In this document: in pieces, positions 43,380-52,591 of the stretch | How the letters are laid out: each line of letters opens with the position of its first letter | Position numbering within the stretch: position 1 is the first letter of the stretch | NCBI GenBank assembly: GCA_035546335.1 | Contig: DATKDP010000005.1 | Coordinates: 41,228-105,227 of the forward strand | Source of the DNA: DATKDP01 sp035546335 | GTDB lineage: Bacteria > Acidobacteriota > Thermoanaerobaculia > Gp7-AA8 | Direction of reading: 5' to 3' | DNA: 64,000 nucleotides | Notes under the pieces: generated by a model | The model's input: only the letters and a program-made list of their open reading frames with translations | The model's database searches: none | Told to the model about the DNA's origin: nothing | Program-made: the position numbers and the translations under genes

Positions 43380-44324
43380 TTGCGCATCTACACCAATCCC
43401 CTTTTCTATCGCCATCAGACCGGCCCCGGGCATCCTGAGAGCGCAGACCGCCTCGATTTCGCGCTCGAAGGAGCTCGCCGGGCGGGCGAATCGGCTGAGC
43501 TGATCGGAGAGACGCCGATCCATCCGGAGACCGATCGCATCATCGCAAAAGTCCATTCCTCAGGCTATGCTCGAGAGCTCGAAGCGGCCTGTCGCGAAGG
43601 AAGCCGCCTTTTTCACTCGCTCGACAATCCGATCTCGGCATCGACCAGCGCCGCGGCCCGCGCAGCCGTCGGCACCACACTCGAGGCGGCCGCACAGATC
43701 TGGCCGGCCGCGACGACGAAACGTGCTTTCGTCATTGCCCGCCCTCCGGGACATCATGCCGAGCGCGAGCGGGCGATGGGCTTCTGCTTCTTCAACACGA
43801 TCGCCTGCGTTGCCGAATACCTTCTCGAATCGCCGGCGATCCAGCGTGTGTTCATCCTCGACTGGGATGTGCACCACGGCAACGGGACGCAACATCTGTT
43901 CGAGGAGCGATCCGACGTCTTCTACACATCGATTCACCGCTATCCCTTTTATCCCGGAACCGGTGCCGCGTCGGAGATCGGACGGGCGAAGGGAAAGGGG
44001 TTCACCAGAAACATCCCTCTCGACGCGGGGGAAGGGGACGCGGCGTTTCTCGATGCGATCGACGAGGAGATTCTTCCGCTCCTCGACGAGTTTCGCCCCG
44101 ATGCGATTCTGATCTCGGCCGGCTTCGATGCACACTACCGCGATCCCCTCGGCGGCATGCGCGTGACCGAACAGGCGTATGGCGAGATGACCAGGCGAAT
44201 GGTCGAGGCTGCCCGAACGCACTCCGGAGGACGCATGCTCTCACTTCTGGAAGGCGGCTACGATCCCGAAGGCATCGCAGCCAGCGTTGCCGAGCACGTG
44301 ATCGCGCTGGCGAGCGAGGAATGA
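43380..44324 (+). CDS. Histone deacetylase family (class II/AcuC-like) protein
   Basis: 314 residues from the TTG at 43380, preceded by GGAGA; the frame is open far upstream on the antisense of the neighbouring gene, but family homology starts at LRIYTNPLFYRHQTGPGHPE. Active site: PPGHHAERERAMGFCFFN (the His pair), zinc ligands in DWDVHHGNGTQ and GFDAHYRDPLGG, and the C-terminal EGGYD with the catalytic Tyr replaced by the family's usual arrangement. Such enzymes remove acetyl groups from lysines or polyamines. No acetyl-CoA synthetase gene is close. The fold call is firm; the substrate is not. Confidence 0.93.
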   Translation: MRIYTNPLFYRHQTGPGHPESADRLDFALEGARRAGESAELIGETPIHPETDRIIAKVHSSGYARELEAACREGSRLFHSLDNPISASTSAAARAAVGTTLEAAAQIWPAATTKRAFVIARPPGHHAERERAMGFCFFNTIACVAEYLLESPAIQRVFILDWDVHHGNGTQHLFEERSDVFYTSIHRYPFYPGTGAASEIGRAKGKGFTRNIPLDAGEGDAAFLDAIDEEILPLLDEFRPDAILISAGFDAHYRDPLGGMRVTEQAYGEMTRRMVEAARTHSGGRMLSLLEGGYDPEGIAASVAEHVIALASEE

Positions 44325-44401
44325 CCTGGCGTCTGATTCCGAGCCAGTAACGCAACCGCCGCGCTCAGTAAGAGCGCCCCGATCGCTCACGCCGTCGCCC
44401 G

Positions 44402-44533
44402 TCACCGGGCCGAAGATCGGAATCTTCGGATCCCCTCTGGTCCACTGCAGCCCAGTACAGGTGGGTTCGCGACGAGCGTCCCGATCGCTCATCCCGTCGC
44501 CCGTCATCGGGCCGAAGATCGGAATCCTTGGCC
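44402..44533. repeat. Two palindromes related to the 17.9-kb array, opposite orientation
   Basis: CCGAAGAT-CGGA-ATCTTCGG at 44408-44430 and an imperfect copy at 44510-44533, 102 bases apart. Flanks GATCGCTCACGCCGTCGCCC and GATCGCTCATCCCGTCGCCC repeat with them. The loop CGGA is the reverse complement of the loop TCCG in the array, so the element is inverted. The rest of 44325-44644 holds no gene. Confidence 0.8.
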
Positions 44534-44644
44534 ACGGCGATCCGCATTGCTTCATCCGATCGGCGGTGATAAGATCCCGCATCAAGTTATTGATAGGACT
44601 ATAGCTTCTCGCCATGCGGGGCGCACGATACTCGGAGGAAGAAT

Positions 44645-45121
44645 TTGCCCCACTCGGATGACACCAGGGACGCCGAATCGCTCAAGGTGACCGACAAGAG
44701 GATCTTCACATCCGAAGGGGAGCTCCGAGAGGAGTACAAGGAACGAGTGACCCCGGCCGAGTCGCCGCTGCAGACGAAACGCGCTGAAGAGCCCGAACGA
44801 GCGGCGGAGCCCGGCAGGGGCGGCGAACAGCCCAACGACCGGGGGAAGACGCTTCGCGATACGGCGGGGAGTCCGGGGACGCCGTTCACCACATTCGCCG
44901 AGTCGCTGATCGTGAATGCCTACATGAGTCTGGGGATGCTCCGCAGCCCATACCAGCCACAACCGTCAGTCGATCTGGCGGCCGCGCGGCAGATGATCGA
45001 CATTCTGTCGATGCTCGATGAGAAGACGCGAGGCAATCTGACTGCGGAGGAAACCGACTTTCTCACCACGCATCTCGGCGAGCTGAAGCTGCGGTTCGTT
45101 CAGAAGAGCAAGGCAGTGTGA
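44645..45121 (+). CDS. DUF1844 domain protein
   Basis: 158 residues, TTG start supported by a perfect GGAGGAAGAAT just upstream. The first 75 residues are charged and probably unstructured. Residues about 78-150 match DUF1844: FTTFAESLIVNAYMSLGM, DLAAARQMIDILSMLDEKTRGNLT, then EETDFLTTHLGELKLRFVQ. The family is found in diverse bacteria without an assigned role. The stop codon is 2 bases before the next gene's ATG, so the pair is likely one operon. Confidence 0.9.
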   Translation: MPHSDDTRDAESLKVTDKRIFTSEGELREEYKERVTPAESPLQTKRAEEPERAAEPGRGGEQPNDRGKTLRDTAGSPGTPFTTFAESLIVNAYMSLGMLRSPYQPQPSVDLAAARQMIDILSMLDEKTRGNLTAEETDFLTTHLGELKLRFVQKSKAV

Positions 45122-45123
45122 GA

Positions 45124-46974
45124 ATGCGATCAACGTCCGCCCTGCTGGCCGTCCTGCTCGCTCTTCTCGGATCCGCCGAACTGCTGGCCGCCGAAGCGAA
45201 TCCGGCGCTCCGCGAGCTGTGGCCGCAGATCACTGCAGCGAGCGAGAGCGGCGACACGAAGAATCGCGACGAGAAAGTCGGCGAGCTCTTCAAGATCGGC
45301 CACGCCCTCGGAATCCAGAGGTTTCCGCTCTACGCTCGCTCGGCGGCATCTCTGGCCCTTCAGGCGGAGCAGGACAACCGCGAGGAAGTGGCCGGCTGGG
45401 CGATCGAGACGGCGCGCCGACTCGATCCGTTACTCCCTGACGTGGAGCTCACGGCGGCCGACATCGCCTGGTCGCGCGATGATTACGCGGGGGCACTCCG
45501 GTTTCTGACGAGCGGCGTGAAGCTGATCGTCCAGAACTATCGCTCGTCGGTGCTGACGCGATCGAACCTGACCTTCGCATTCGTCCTCGCCGCGGCCGCA
45601 GGAACGCTGGCTCTCTCGATCGTGCTGTTTCTCCGATATCGCCGCATTGCGTTTCACGATCTGAGGGAGATGCTTTCGTCGCGATTCCACATCGGGGTCG
45701 GAACGGTTCTCGCAGTCGCACTGCTGTTTCTTCCGATCTTCATCTGGCTCGGCCCGATCTGGCTGATTGCTTTCTGGCTGGCGCTGTTCTTCTCGTATGC
45801 GAATACGACCGAGAAGGTCCTGAGCTCAATCCTGCTGCTTCTGCTCGCCGCCACTCCGACGGTCCTCGACTGGACCTCGTACCGCGCCACGGTCGTCGAC
45901 AGCCCTGTGGTCGAGGGCTCGATCGCGAATATCCAGCGGATCTACGATCCTGAAGTGATCCGCAGACTTCGCGAGGTACTGCAGGTGGTTCCGGACGAGC
46001 CGCGCATCCATCTGCTTGTGGCCAACCTCGAGCTGCAGCACGGAAATGACGACCAGGCGTGGTTTCACTACCAGAAAGCGGTCGAGCTGAACCCCCGTCT
46101 CGCCGGAGCGCATCTGAACCTTGGGAACCTCCATTTCCTCGTCAACAACGACCTGACCGCGGCGGCTCTCGCCTACGAGAAGGCAGCGGCGGCCGATCCG
46201 ACGATGGCCATCGCCGATTACAACCGCTCGGTGGCGAGCGGTGAGCTCTACAAGTTCACCGAGCAGGGATCCTTCCTCGAGCAGGCGAGGCGGAAGAACC
46301 GCTCGCTGGTGGAACGCCTCCTGGCAAGCCCTCCGCAGCAGAAAGTGGTGCAATACCGCCTGCCGATTTCCGAGGCGGTGGCCGCATCGGACCAGATTTC
46401 GCGCGCGGGCGTCGCCAGGGAGATCTATGGGAGCTATGCCACATTCGACTTCGCCAAGAGCATCAGGAATCCACTGACCGCCGGCTCCCTGCTGGCCCTC
46501 GTGCTCGCCGCCGGGCTGTGGCTGGCGCGCCGGCGATCGGGATTTGCCGGCGAGTGCATCAAGTGCGGGCGAACGTTCTGCCATCGCTGCAAGTCGGCGC
46601 ACGAGAGCGCGACGTATTGCACGCAGTGCATCCACATCTACCTGAAACGTGACGGCGTATCGCTCGACACCAAGCGGGCGAAGCTGGGCGAAGTGCAGAA
46701 GCATCAGACCACGACGCTGCGGCGCAGAAAAATCATGACCACGTTTCTTCCGGGCTCGGCCCAGATTCTCGCCGGCAGCTCCGTTCGAGGAGTGATGATT
46801 CTGCTCGCTTTTCTCCTGCTGCTCTCCATCGCGTTGACCGTGGGCCGCCTCGCCCCGATCGCATCGCCGGCAGAGACGATGAAGCTGGCCCTGCGTGTGA
46901 TCGCCGGGACTCTGGCACTGCTCCTCTGGCTGGTGGCCTCGATCCCCGTCTACAGGGAAAGCCTGTCCAGCTGA
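45124..46974 (+). CDS. TPR membrane protein with internal zinc-ribbon
   Basis: 616 residues from the ATG at 45124 (a GTG two codons earlier also works). Signal/TM at the N-terminus, helical repeats to residue about 135, TM helices about 155-250 (three to four), TPR-type repeats about 300-420 (DEPRIHLLVANLELQHGNDDQAW, LNPRLAGAHLNLGNLHFL), TM about 455-475, a zinc ribbon CIKCGRTFCHRCKS...YCTQC at about 480-505, and two C-terminal TM helices. The combination resembles large bacterial integral proteins of unknown function in lineages with gliding or social behaviour. Operon partner is DUF1844; DUF4388 follows 44 bases later. Confidence 0.8.
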   Translation: MRSTSALLAVLLALLGSAELLAAEANPALRELWPQITAASESGDTKNRDEKVGELFKIGHALGIQRFPLYARSAASLALQAEQDNREEVAGWAIETARRLDPLLPDVELTAADIAWSRDDYAGALRFLTSGVKLIVQNYRSSVLTRSNLTFAFVLAAAAGTLALSIVLFLRYRRIAFHDLREMLSSRFHIGVGTVLAVALLFLPIFIWLGPIWLIAFWLALFFSYANTTEKVLSSILLLLLAATPTVLDWTSYRATVVDSPVVEGSIANIQRIYDPEVIRRLREVLQVVPDEPRIHLLVANLELQHGNDDQAWFHYQKAVELNPRLAGAHLNLGNLHFLVNNDLTAAALAYEKAAAADPTMAIADYNRSVASGELYKFTEQGSFLEQARRKNRSLVERLLASPPQQKVVQYRLPISEAVAASDQISRAGVAREIYGSYATFDFAKSIRNPLTAGSLLALVLAAGLWLARRRSGFAGECIKCGRTFCHRCKSAHESATYCTQCIHIYLKRDGVSLDTKRAKLGEVQKHQTTTLRRRKIMTTFLPGSAQILAGSSVRGVMILLAFLLLLSIALTVGRLAPIASPAETMKLALRVIAGTLALLLWLVASIPVYRESLSS

Positions 46975-46986
46975 TTCGATACCCGT

Positions 46987-46992
46987 TACACT
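46987..46992 (+). promoter_or_regulatory. Possible -10 (TACACT) of the DUF4388 gene
   Basis: 27 bases before the ATG at 47019; CTGTCC 18 bases further up could be a weak -35. It would let this gene be expressed apart from the upstream pair. Confidence 0.3.
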
Positions 46993-47018
46993 AGTCCCCT
47001 GGCGGCCCGGATCGAACA

Positions 47019-48290
47019 ATGGCTCTCGAGGGAACTCTTCGCGACTTCAGTCTCGCTGACATCTTTCAGCTGATCGGTCTTCAGCGGAAGACCGGCGTGC
47101 TGACGCTTCGCGGCAAAGACGACACGGTGAGCGTGACGTTTCTCGACGGCAAGGTCGTCTCCGCCGACTCGCTCAATCGCCGCCTCGAGAACCGTCTCGG
47201 CACGGTTCTGATGAAGAGCGGAGCGATCTCCAACGACCAGTTGACTCGTGCGCTCGAGATTCAGAAGGAAACGCTCCAGCGACTCGGCTTCATCCTGACG
47301 CACTACGGTTTCATCTCCCAGGACAATCTCCGCCAGGCAATCCAGGTCCAGATCCTCCAGATCATCTACCGGCTTTTCCGCTGGAAGGATGGCGACTACC
47401 AATTCTCGCAGGAGACGACCATCGAGTACGACCGCGATCACGTCGTACCGATCACCGCTGAGTCCATCCTGATGGAAGGTGCTCGGATGATCGACGAATG
47501 GCCGATCATCGAGAAGCGGATTCGCTCCTACGACATGACATTCCGGAAGAAACCGATCAGTCAGGAGATCATGGTCGTCCAATCGGAGGATGCTGACGAG
47601 ATCGACTTCGAAGAGTCACGAACCAGGACCCGGCGCTCCGCAGTCCTCGACAAGATCAAAATCTCCGAGGAGGAAAAGTCTGTATACGATCTGGTCAACG
47701 GCCGGCTGACTGTCGGCGACATTGTCGAGAGCAGCCGCTACGGCGAGTTCGATACGAACAAGGCACTCTACGAGCTGCTCACGCGCGACCTGATCGAGGA
47801 AGTGCGCGACGTGACGGCCGAGAAAACGGTCGAGCCCGAAGAGGAGGCCGAAGTACCTTCGGTTCCCCTGCCGCTCGTGCTCGTCCTCTCGGTCATCGCC
47901 GTGGTCTCGATCGCCACATCCCATCGCAATCCCCTCGATCTGACCAGCGCCACTGCCCGCCGGGCATCTTCGATCAGCGAAGCGCAGAAAGCCGTCTCCT
48001 TCCAGAGAATCCAGACGATCGGAACGGCGGTCGAAGCCTATCACCTGACCAACGGCCGGCTGCCGAATGCGCTCGAAGATCTTGCCCCTCATTTCATTGC
48101 ACCGAACGTCCTGAAGGACCCCTGGGGAAACAACTACAAGTACCTCGAGCGCCCCGGAAAATATCTCGTGATCGGCTTCACCTCCGAAGGACGTCCCGAT
48201 ACCGATCTGTTTCTGTCGCACTCGGTCGATGTCTCCCTTCCCACGACCTCGTCGAGACAACCCACCGGCGGCATCACGCTCGTTCCCTGA
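47019..48290 (+). CDS. DUF4388 protein with TM helix and pseudopilin-like C-terminus
   Basis: 423 residues. Residues 1-110 are DUF4388 (MALEGTLRDFSLADIFQLIGLQRKTGVLTLR, with LNRRLENRLGTVL). A second helical segment similar to DUF4388's C-terminal part follows (about 110-270). Residues about 285-305 form one TM helix (LPLVLVLSVIAVVSIAT). Residues about 320-410 read like the globular part of a GspG/type II pseudopilin (AVEAYHLTNGRLPNALEDLAP, then DPWGNNYKYLERPGKYLVIGFTSEG). The N-terminal side would be cytosolic and the pseudopilin-like part periplasmic. The fusion suggests a link between cytosolic signalling and a secretion or pilus system; that is inference. Confidence 0.82.
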   Translation: MALEGTLRDFSLADIFQLIGLQRKTGVLTLRGKDDTVSVTFLDGKVVSADSLNRRLENRLGTVLMKSGAISNDQLTRALEIQKETLQRLGFILTHYGFISQDNLRQAIQVQILQIIYRLFRWKDGDYQFSQETTIEYDRDHVVPITAESILMEGARMIDEWPIIEKRIRSYDMTFRKKPISQEIMVVQSEDADEIDFEESRTRTRRSAVLDKIKISEEEKSVYDLVNGRLTVGDIVESSRYGEFDTNKALYELLTRDLIEEVRDVTAEKTVEPEEEAEVPSVPLPLVLVLSVIAVVSIATSHRNPLDLTSATARRASSISEAQKAVSFQRIQTIGTAVEAYHLTNGRLPNALEDLAPHFIAPNVLKDPWGNNYKYLERPGKYLVIGFTSEGRPDTDLFLSHSVDVSLPTTSSRQPTGGITLVP

Positions 48291-48429
48291 AAGATCGGAA
48301 GCGGCGGATCATAGGGGCGCGCAGCGTTCGCCCCGAAACCTTCGCGCGACCACTCTCCCGCGCGGTGGGCTGCATCGTCGCTCGTGAGACGGCGGGCGCG
48401 GGACACGCGCTCTCCCGCGGAGATCGTCG

Positions 48430-48516
48430 CAAGCACCCGGACGGAGCTATTGCGCTGCGTTGCGGCGCAGCAAGCCCTCGGCTCTGTCCCTCGCGCAAAT
48501 GCTTCGTCCCTACGAG
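48430..48516. repeat. Stem-loop element of the GGACGAAGC family
   Basis: AAGCACCCGGACGGAGCTATTGCGC is matched by GCGCAAATGCTTCGTCC, with a loop including GCAGCAAGCCCTCGGCTCTGTCC. It is the reverse complement of the element at 38915-38996. The remaining gap 48291-48573 holds no gene that I can see. Confidence 0.8.
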
Positions 48517-48573
48517 ATGCACAGCAAGGCTGCGCTCTCGTCCCTCGCCTCTCGTCTCTCTCAGGCGTCCTGC

Positions 48574-49128
48574 TCACGCGAGCTCGATACGCCGCAACTC
48601 CATGTGCTTCGCCCCTCCCGAGGAGAGGCGGCTCTCGTAGATGGAGACGGCGGTGACCGGCAGGGTGATTCCGCCGAATCGCGCGAATGCCTGCAGAAAC
48701 GTTTCGGCCTCCGCCGGAGACCACGGACGTCGGATCCGCACGAGGGTGAGATGAGGAATGAGCTCCTTCGAATCGAGAACGAGATCGACAGTGCGGGCAG
48801 CGGTTCGAATCTGCTCGGCGAGCCTTCGAAAGCGGTCTTTCTCCTCGAAGCCCAGCCATCCGACTCGCGGGCGTGATCGCGACGGAAAAAACCCTGCGGC
48901 GCCGAGAGTCGCATCGAACCGGGAAAATGGGCCGAGCGAAGGCTCGAGCCGGGAGGCGAGGCGATCGATCAGCGTTACCGGCTGTTCATCGAGAAATGCA
49001 TAGGTCAGATGATAGGAGTCCGACCTGACCCAGGAAGCAGGCGGAAGCTGCGAGCGCAGCGGCTCGACCGCGGCTTCGATCTCCAGCTTCAGAGCCGGCG
49101 GCAGCGGCGTGGCAACGAACAGTCGCAT
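48574..49128 (-). CDS. thpR: RNA 2',3'-cyclic phosphodiesterase (2H family)
   Basis: 184 residues, the usual length. Two H-x-T-x motifs define the family: HLTY (His40, Thr42) and HLTL (His126, Thr128). The reaction opens 2',3'-cyclic phosphates on RNA ends; members also ligate tRNA halves in vitro. MRLFVATPLPPALKLEIEAAV is the typical N-terminus. It sits 19 bases downstream of the aspartase gene on the same strand and could be its last operon member. The ATG has GACTCTC but no strong ribosome site. Confidence 0.94.
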   Translation of the reverse strand: MRLFVATPLPPALKLEIEAAVEPLRSQLPPASWVRSDSYHLTYAFLDEQPVTLIDRLASRLEPSLGPFSRFDATLGAAGFFPSRSRPRVGWLGFEEKDRFRRLAEQIRTAARTVDLVLDSKELIPHLTLVRIRRPWSPAEAETFLQAFARFGGITLPVTAVSIYESRLSSGGAKHMELRRIELA

Positions 49129-49147
49129 GAGAGTCGGATCGTGAACA

Positions 49148-50698
49148 TCAGCGAATCGGCCGGCCGGCCTCTCCCGCCAGAAATTCAGGAGTGAAGATTC
49201 TCTCGATCTCCTCGTCCGTCAGAATGCGCCTGGCGCGAAGAAGATCGGGAATGGGGGTCCCGCTCCTCGCCGACTCCTTCGCGATCTCCGCCGCCTTCGC
49301 ATACCCGATCAACGGATTGAGCAGCGTGGCGAGCGCGGGCGAAGTGACGTAGTAGTTCTCACAGCGTTTCGTGTCGGCCTCGATTCCCTCGATGCATTTC
49401 GAAGTGAACGGCGGAAGGTAGTTCTTCAGAATGTCGATCGAGAAGAGAATCTCCCAGGCCATGAGCGGCATCATCACATTGAGCTCGAGCTGGCCGGCCT
49501 GCACCGCGTAAGCCACCGCCGTATCCGCGCCGATGACGTGAAACGCAACCTGATTCATGCACTCGAGCATCGACGGATTGACTTTGCCAGGCATGATCGA
49601 CGAGCCCGGCTGGACGGCGGGGAGAATGATCTCGGCCAGACCCGTCTGAGGCCCGGAAGCGAGAAGCCGCAGATCATTGGTGATCCGCGTCAGCTCGAGC
49701 GCGAGGTTTCGCAATGCCGCCGACACCGCCGCGAGCGGAAGCTGCGACTGCATCGCCTCGCGCAGGTCGCCGACAGGAACCAGATCCAGCTCCGTCATCA
49801 GGCGGAGATAGTCGACGACCACGAAGCGGTAGCCCGGCGGTGTGTTGATTCCCGTTCCCGTCGCGGTTCCTCCGATTCCGAGCTCGCGGAGCTCGCCGGC
49901 GGCTTCTTCGAGAAGTCTGGTGGACCGTCGGACCGCGGCAGCGTACGCGCGAAACTCCTGCCCGAGCGTCACGGGAACGGCGTCCTGCAGGTGCGTCCGC
50001 CCGGACTTGATGACGCCGGCCAGCTCCTCTCCTTTCGCATCGAGGGCGAATCCGAGACCATCGAGCGCCGGGAAGAGCTCGCGAAGCAGAAGCAGAGTCG
50101 CGATGCGAATCGCCGTCGGAAACGTGTCGTTCGTCGACTGCGACATATTGACGTGATCGTTTGGATGGATCGGATCGTAGACGCCGGCGCGTCCGCCGAG
50201 GCGGAGATTGGCCATGTTGGCGATGACCTCGTTGCAGTTCATGTTGAACGAGGTTCCGGCACCCGCCTGAAAGACATCGACCACAAATTGATCACGATAT
50301 TTAATATTGATATAGCTTGATGGAATCTTGTAGGAAACCGACCGGATATCGTCCTCTCCCGCTCCTCGAAACGCTGCGCGCCCGCCGGCGCGTGTTGCTC
50401 GCTTCTTCCGCTTCGTGATCCGGGAAAAAGAGTCCGCGCCTTCGCCGAGAATTTCGTCGCAGGCGTCGGAGATCGCAACGGCTAGCCTCCGCTTCATCCC
50501 GAGCTCGTGATTCGCGAGAGCGGCTGCCTTCTTGAGAAGGACGAACGAGCGGATGAACACCGGATGCGCGCGTAGACCGCTCACCGGAAAATTCTCCACC
50601 GCCCGCTGGGTCTGGGCGCCGTAGAGCGCATCCGCCGGAACGCGAACCTCGCCGAGGGTGTCGCGCTCGATGCGGGGACGGCGTGCCGAGGTCGCCAT
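49148..50698 (-). CDS. aspA: Aspartase/fumarase superfamily lyase, probably aspartate ammonia-lyase, with an insertion
   Basis: 516 residues, about 45 longer than normal. VPADALYGAQTQRAVENFPVSG and the SS loop GSSIMPGKVNP are superfamily marks. Adjacent phrases favour aspartase over fumarase C: GRTHLQDAVPVTLGQEFRAYA and ECMNQVAFHVIGADTAV. Aspartase converts aspartate to fumarate and ammonia; the two class I fumarase subunits upstream would then give malate. Residues about 86-136 (coordinates about 50294-50443) form an extra segment between ACDEIL and DQFVVDVFQAG, rich in Arg/Lys then encoded by AT-rich codons. It keeps frame. Gene symbol is tentative because fumarase activity is not excluded. 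Confidence 0.82.
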   Translation of the reverse strand: MATSARRPRIERDTLGEVRVPADALYGAQTQRAVENFPVSGLRAHPVFIRSFVLLKKAAALANHELGMKRRLAVAISDACDEILGEGADSFSRITKRKKRATRAGGRAAFRGAGEDDIRSVSYKIPSSYINIKYRDQFVVDVFQAGAGTSFNMNCNEVIANMANLRLGGRAGVYDPIHPNDHVNMSQSTNDTFPTAIRIATLLLLRELFPALDGLGFALDAKGEELAGVIKSGRTHLQDAVPVTLGQEFRAYAAAVRRSTRLLEEAAGELRELGIGGTATGTGINTPPGYRFVVVDYLRLMTELDLVPVGDLREAMQSQLPLAAVSAALRNLALELTRITNDLRLLASGPQTGLAEIILPAVQPGSSIMPGKVNPSMLECMNQVAFHVIGADTAVAYAVQAGQLELNVMMPLMAWEILFSIDILKNYLPPFTSKCIEGIEADTKRCENYYVTSPALATLLNPLIGYAKAAEIAKESARSGTPIPDLLRARRILTDEEIERIFTPEFLAGEAGRPIR

Positions 50699-50702
50699 CG
50701 GT

Positions 50703-51275
50703 TCAGGCCTTCAGGGAAGCGAATCGCTCGCGCGAGGCCTCGAGAACGTCGTGATGGAGACTGCGACCGTGGGCATCCATCGTCACGATCGCCATGAAGT
50801 CCTCGACCCGCAGATGCCAGATCGCCTCGGGGCTGCCGAGATCGAGCCAGTCGACTCCCTCGACCTGCTTGACCGATGCTGCGCAGACCTGCGCCGCACC
50901 TCCGATTGCGTGGAGATAGACGGCACCGTACTCCCGGCACGCAGCGAGTGTCTTCTCTCCCATCCCTCCCTTACCGATCACGCCACGAATGCCGTGGTCG
51001 CGCATGACCTCCCATTGATACGGCTCTTCGCGCGAGCTGGTGGTCGGCCCCGCCGCTTTGCAGATCCACCGATCGCCCTCTTTCACCATCACCGGGCCGC
51101 AGTGGTAGATGATCTGGCCGCGCAGGTCGATGGGCGGCGCGACTCCGCTGTGCAGTCGATGGTGCACGGCATCGCGCCCGGTGTAGAGAAGGCCGGTGAT
51201 CGATACCGTGTCCCCCACCTGGAGGCTGCGAACCGTTTTCTCGTCGAGCGGCGTGGTGAGCTTCACCTGGGCCAT
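50703..51275 (-). CDS. Class I fumarate hydratase, beta (C-terminal) subunit
   Basis: 190 residues. Corresponds to the C-terminal half of FumA: VGDTVSITGLLYTGRDAVHHRL, HCGPVMVKEGDRW, SAGPTTSxR-type loop (KAAGPTTSSREEP), then RGVIGKGGMG and YLHAIGGAAQVCAASV. It pairs with the alpha subunit encoded 25 bases upstream to form the iron-sulfur enzyme for fumarate and malate. The stop is 4 bases from the next start codon, so all three genes form one operon. Confidence 0.95.
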   Translation of the reverse strand: MAQVKLTTPLDEKTVRSLQVGDTVSITGLLYTGRDAVHHRLHSGVAPPIDLRGQIIYHCGPVMVKEGDRWICKAAGPTTSSREEPYQWEVMRDHGIRGVIGKGGMGEKTLAACREYGAVYLHAIGGAAQVCAASVKQVEGVDWLDLGSPEAIWHLRVEDFMAIVTMDAHGRSLHHDVLEASRERFASLKA

Positions 51276-51300
51276 GAAGTCACCTCGATCGAGTGGCGTG

Positions 51301-52215
51301 TCAATAGAGCCACCCCAGGACGTCTCCTCCCGCGTCGAGCGTCACGCCGCGGCGGCGATAGGCCCAGCACATGTAGGCGACGCTGACGAAGAAGCTCGCA
51401 GGAAGGCGATTCTGCTTTCCGATCTTGCAGGAAAGAAGGGTTGTCGCTCCGCCGAATCCCATCGGGCCGATTCCGAGCTGATTGGCCTTGGCGACGACGC
51501 GCTGTTCGAGTCCGGCCAGGACCGGATCGGGATTCGTATCGTCCATGGTGCGCAGCAACTGCTCCTTCGCATGACTGTACCCGGTCGTGCGATCGCCTCC
51601 GATGCAGACGCCGAGAATCCCGGGGCCGCACCCCTGTCCCTGCGCTTCGACGACCGCATGAAGAATCGCGTTCTCCACGCCGGCGAGATCGCGACCTCCG
51701 AGCTCGAGATGCGGAAGGCTGTACTGCGCGTTCATGTTCTCGCAGCCTCCCCCTTTAAGCATCAGCCTGACTTCGATGTGCGGCTCGCGCCACTGGTGGA
51801 AATGAAAGACCGGCGAGCCCGGTCCCGTATTGTCCCCCGTGTTCTTTCCCGTGACGCTGTCGACGCTGTTCTGCCGCAGAAAACCGAGGCGCGTCGCCTC
51901 CCGGACTGCCTCCGTCGCCACCTCTTCGAGCACGAGCTGGTCGTAGCCGACCGGCGTCTGGACGTAGAAGAGAATCGTTCCAGTGTCCTGGCAGAGAGGA
52001 ACCGAGCCGGCCCGCGCGAGATCGATGTTGCAGCCGATCACACCGAGCGCCACCTCCGCGTTCGACGATGCCTCCTCCTCCCCGCGCGCCGCGGTGATCG
52101 CGCGAACGACATCGTCGGGAAGGATGGTGCTCGTTCGGCGGATCAGCTCGAGGAGCGTCTCGAAGAGGGCCGCCCGCGGCAATTTCTCTTCGGTCAACAC
52201 TGCGCTTGCGGTCAT
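51301..52215 (-). CDS. Class I fumarate hydratase, alpha (N-terminal) subunit
   Basis: 304 residues. Iron-sulfur Cys candidates in GSVPLCQDTGT, GGGCENM and GQGCGPGILGVCIGGDR, as in the FumA N-terminal part. The reaction is reversible hydration of fumarate. It heads the operon alpha-beta-aspartase (-thpR). Upstream on the minus strand, a heptamer array separates it from clpB (divergent). The start ATG lacks a strong ribosome site. Confidence 0.95.
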   Translation of the reverse strand: MTASAVLTEEKLPRAALFETLLELIRRTSTILPDDVVRAITAARGEEEASSNAEVALGVIGCNIDLARAGSVPLCQDTGTILFYVQTPVGYDQLVLEEVATEAVREATRLGFLRQNSVDSVTGKNTGDNTGPGSPVFHFHQWREPHIEVRLMLKGGGCENMNAQYSLPHLELGGRDLAGVENAILHAVVEAQGQGCGPGILGVCIGGDRTTGYSHAKEQLLRTMDDTNPDPVLAGLEQRVVAKANQLGIGPMGFGGATTLLSCKIGKQNRLPASFFVSVAYMCWAYRRRGVTLDAGGDVLGWLY

Positions 52216-52261
52216 CGTGAGGTCGTCTCCACCATTTCGAGTCTATCGCCTCTCCGGAACA

Positions 52262-52452
52262 GTCGGCAAGCGAGAAACCAGAAACCAGAAACCAGAAATA
52301 ATCGAAACCTGAATCCTGCAACCGCATTCTCTCAGCTGCGAGTCCTTCTGGTTTCTGGTCTCTAGTTTCTGGTTTCTAGTTTCTGCCTTCTGCCTTCTGC
52401 CTTCTGCCTTCTGCTTCTGCCTTCTGCTTCTGCCTTCTGCTTCTGCCTTCCG
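52262..52452. repeat. Heptamer arrays (GAAACCA, then CTGCCTT types)
   Basis: Left part GAAACCA units, right part TTTCTGG/TTTCTAG units in inverse order, then CTGCCTT units followed by TGCTTCTGCCTTC 13-mer units. The region 52216-52591 between divergent genes holds no other gene. Confidence 0.88.
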
Positions 52453-52591
52453 ACCCGACTGGCATGATGCTGGCGAGCACGAAAATTCACCTCCGGAGGG
52501 AATGAATGGCAAGAATTGCCGGTTAGGTAGAACCTGAGCCCGGTCATATCAAATTTGAACGCCGGTATCCCCAAACGATGTGAGGTAAGTC

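Noticed and set aside
52485..52580. Heat-shock (sigma-32) promoter in front of clpB
   Set aside because: TTTGAAC and a CCCC stretch are present but only about 9 bases apart, too short for that class.
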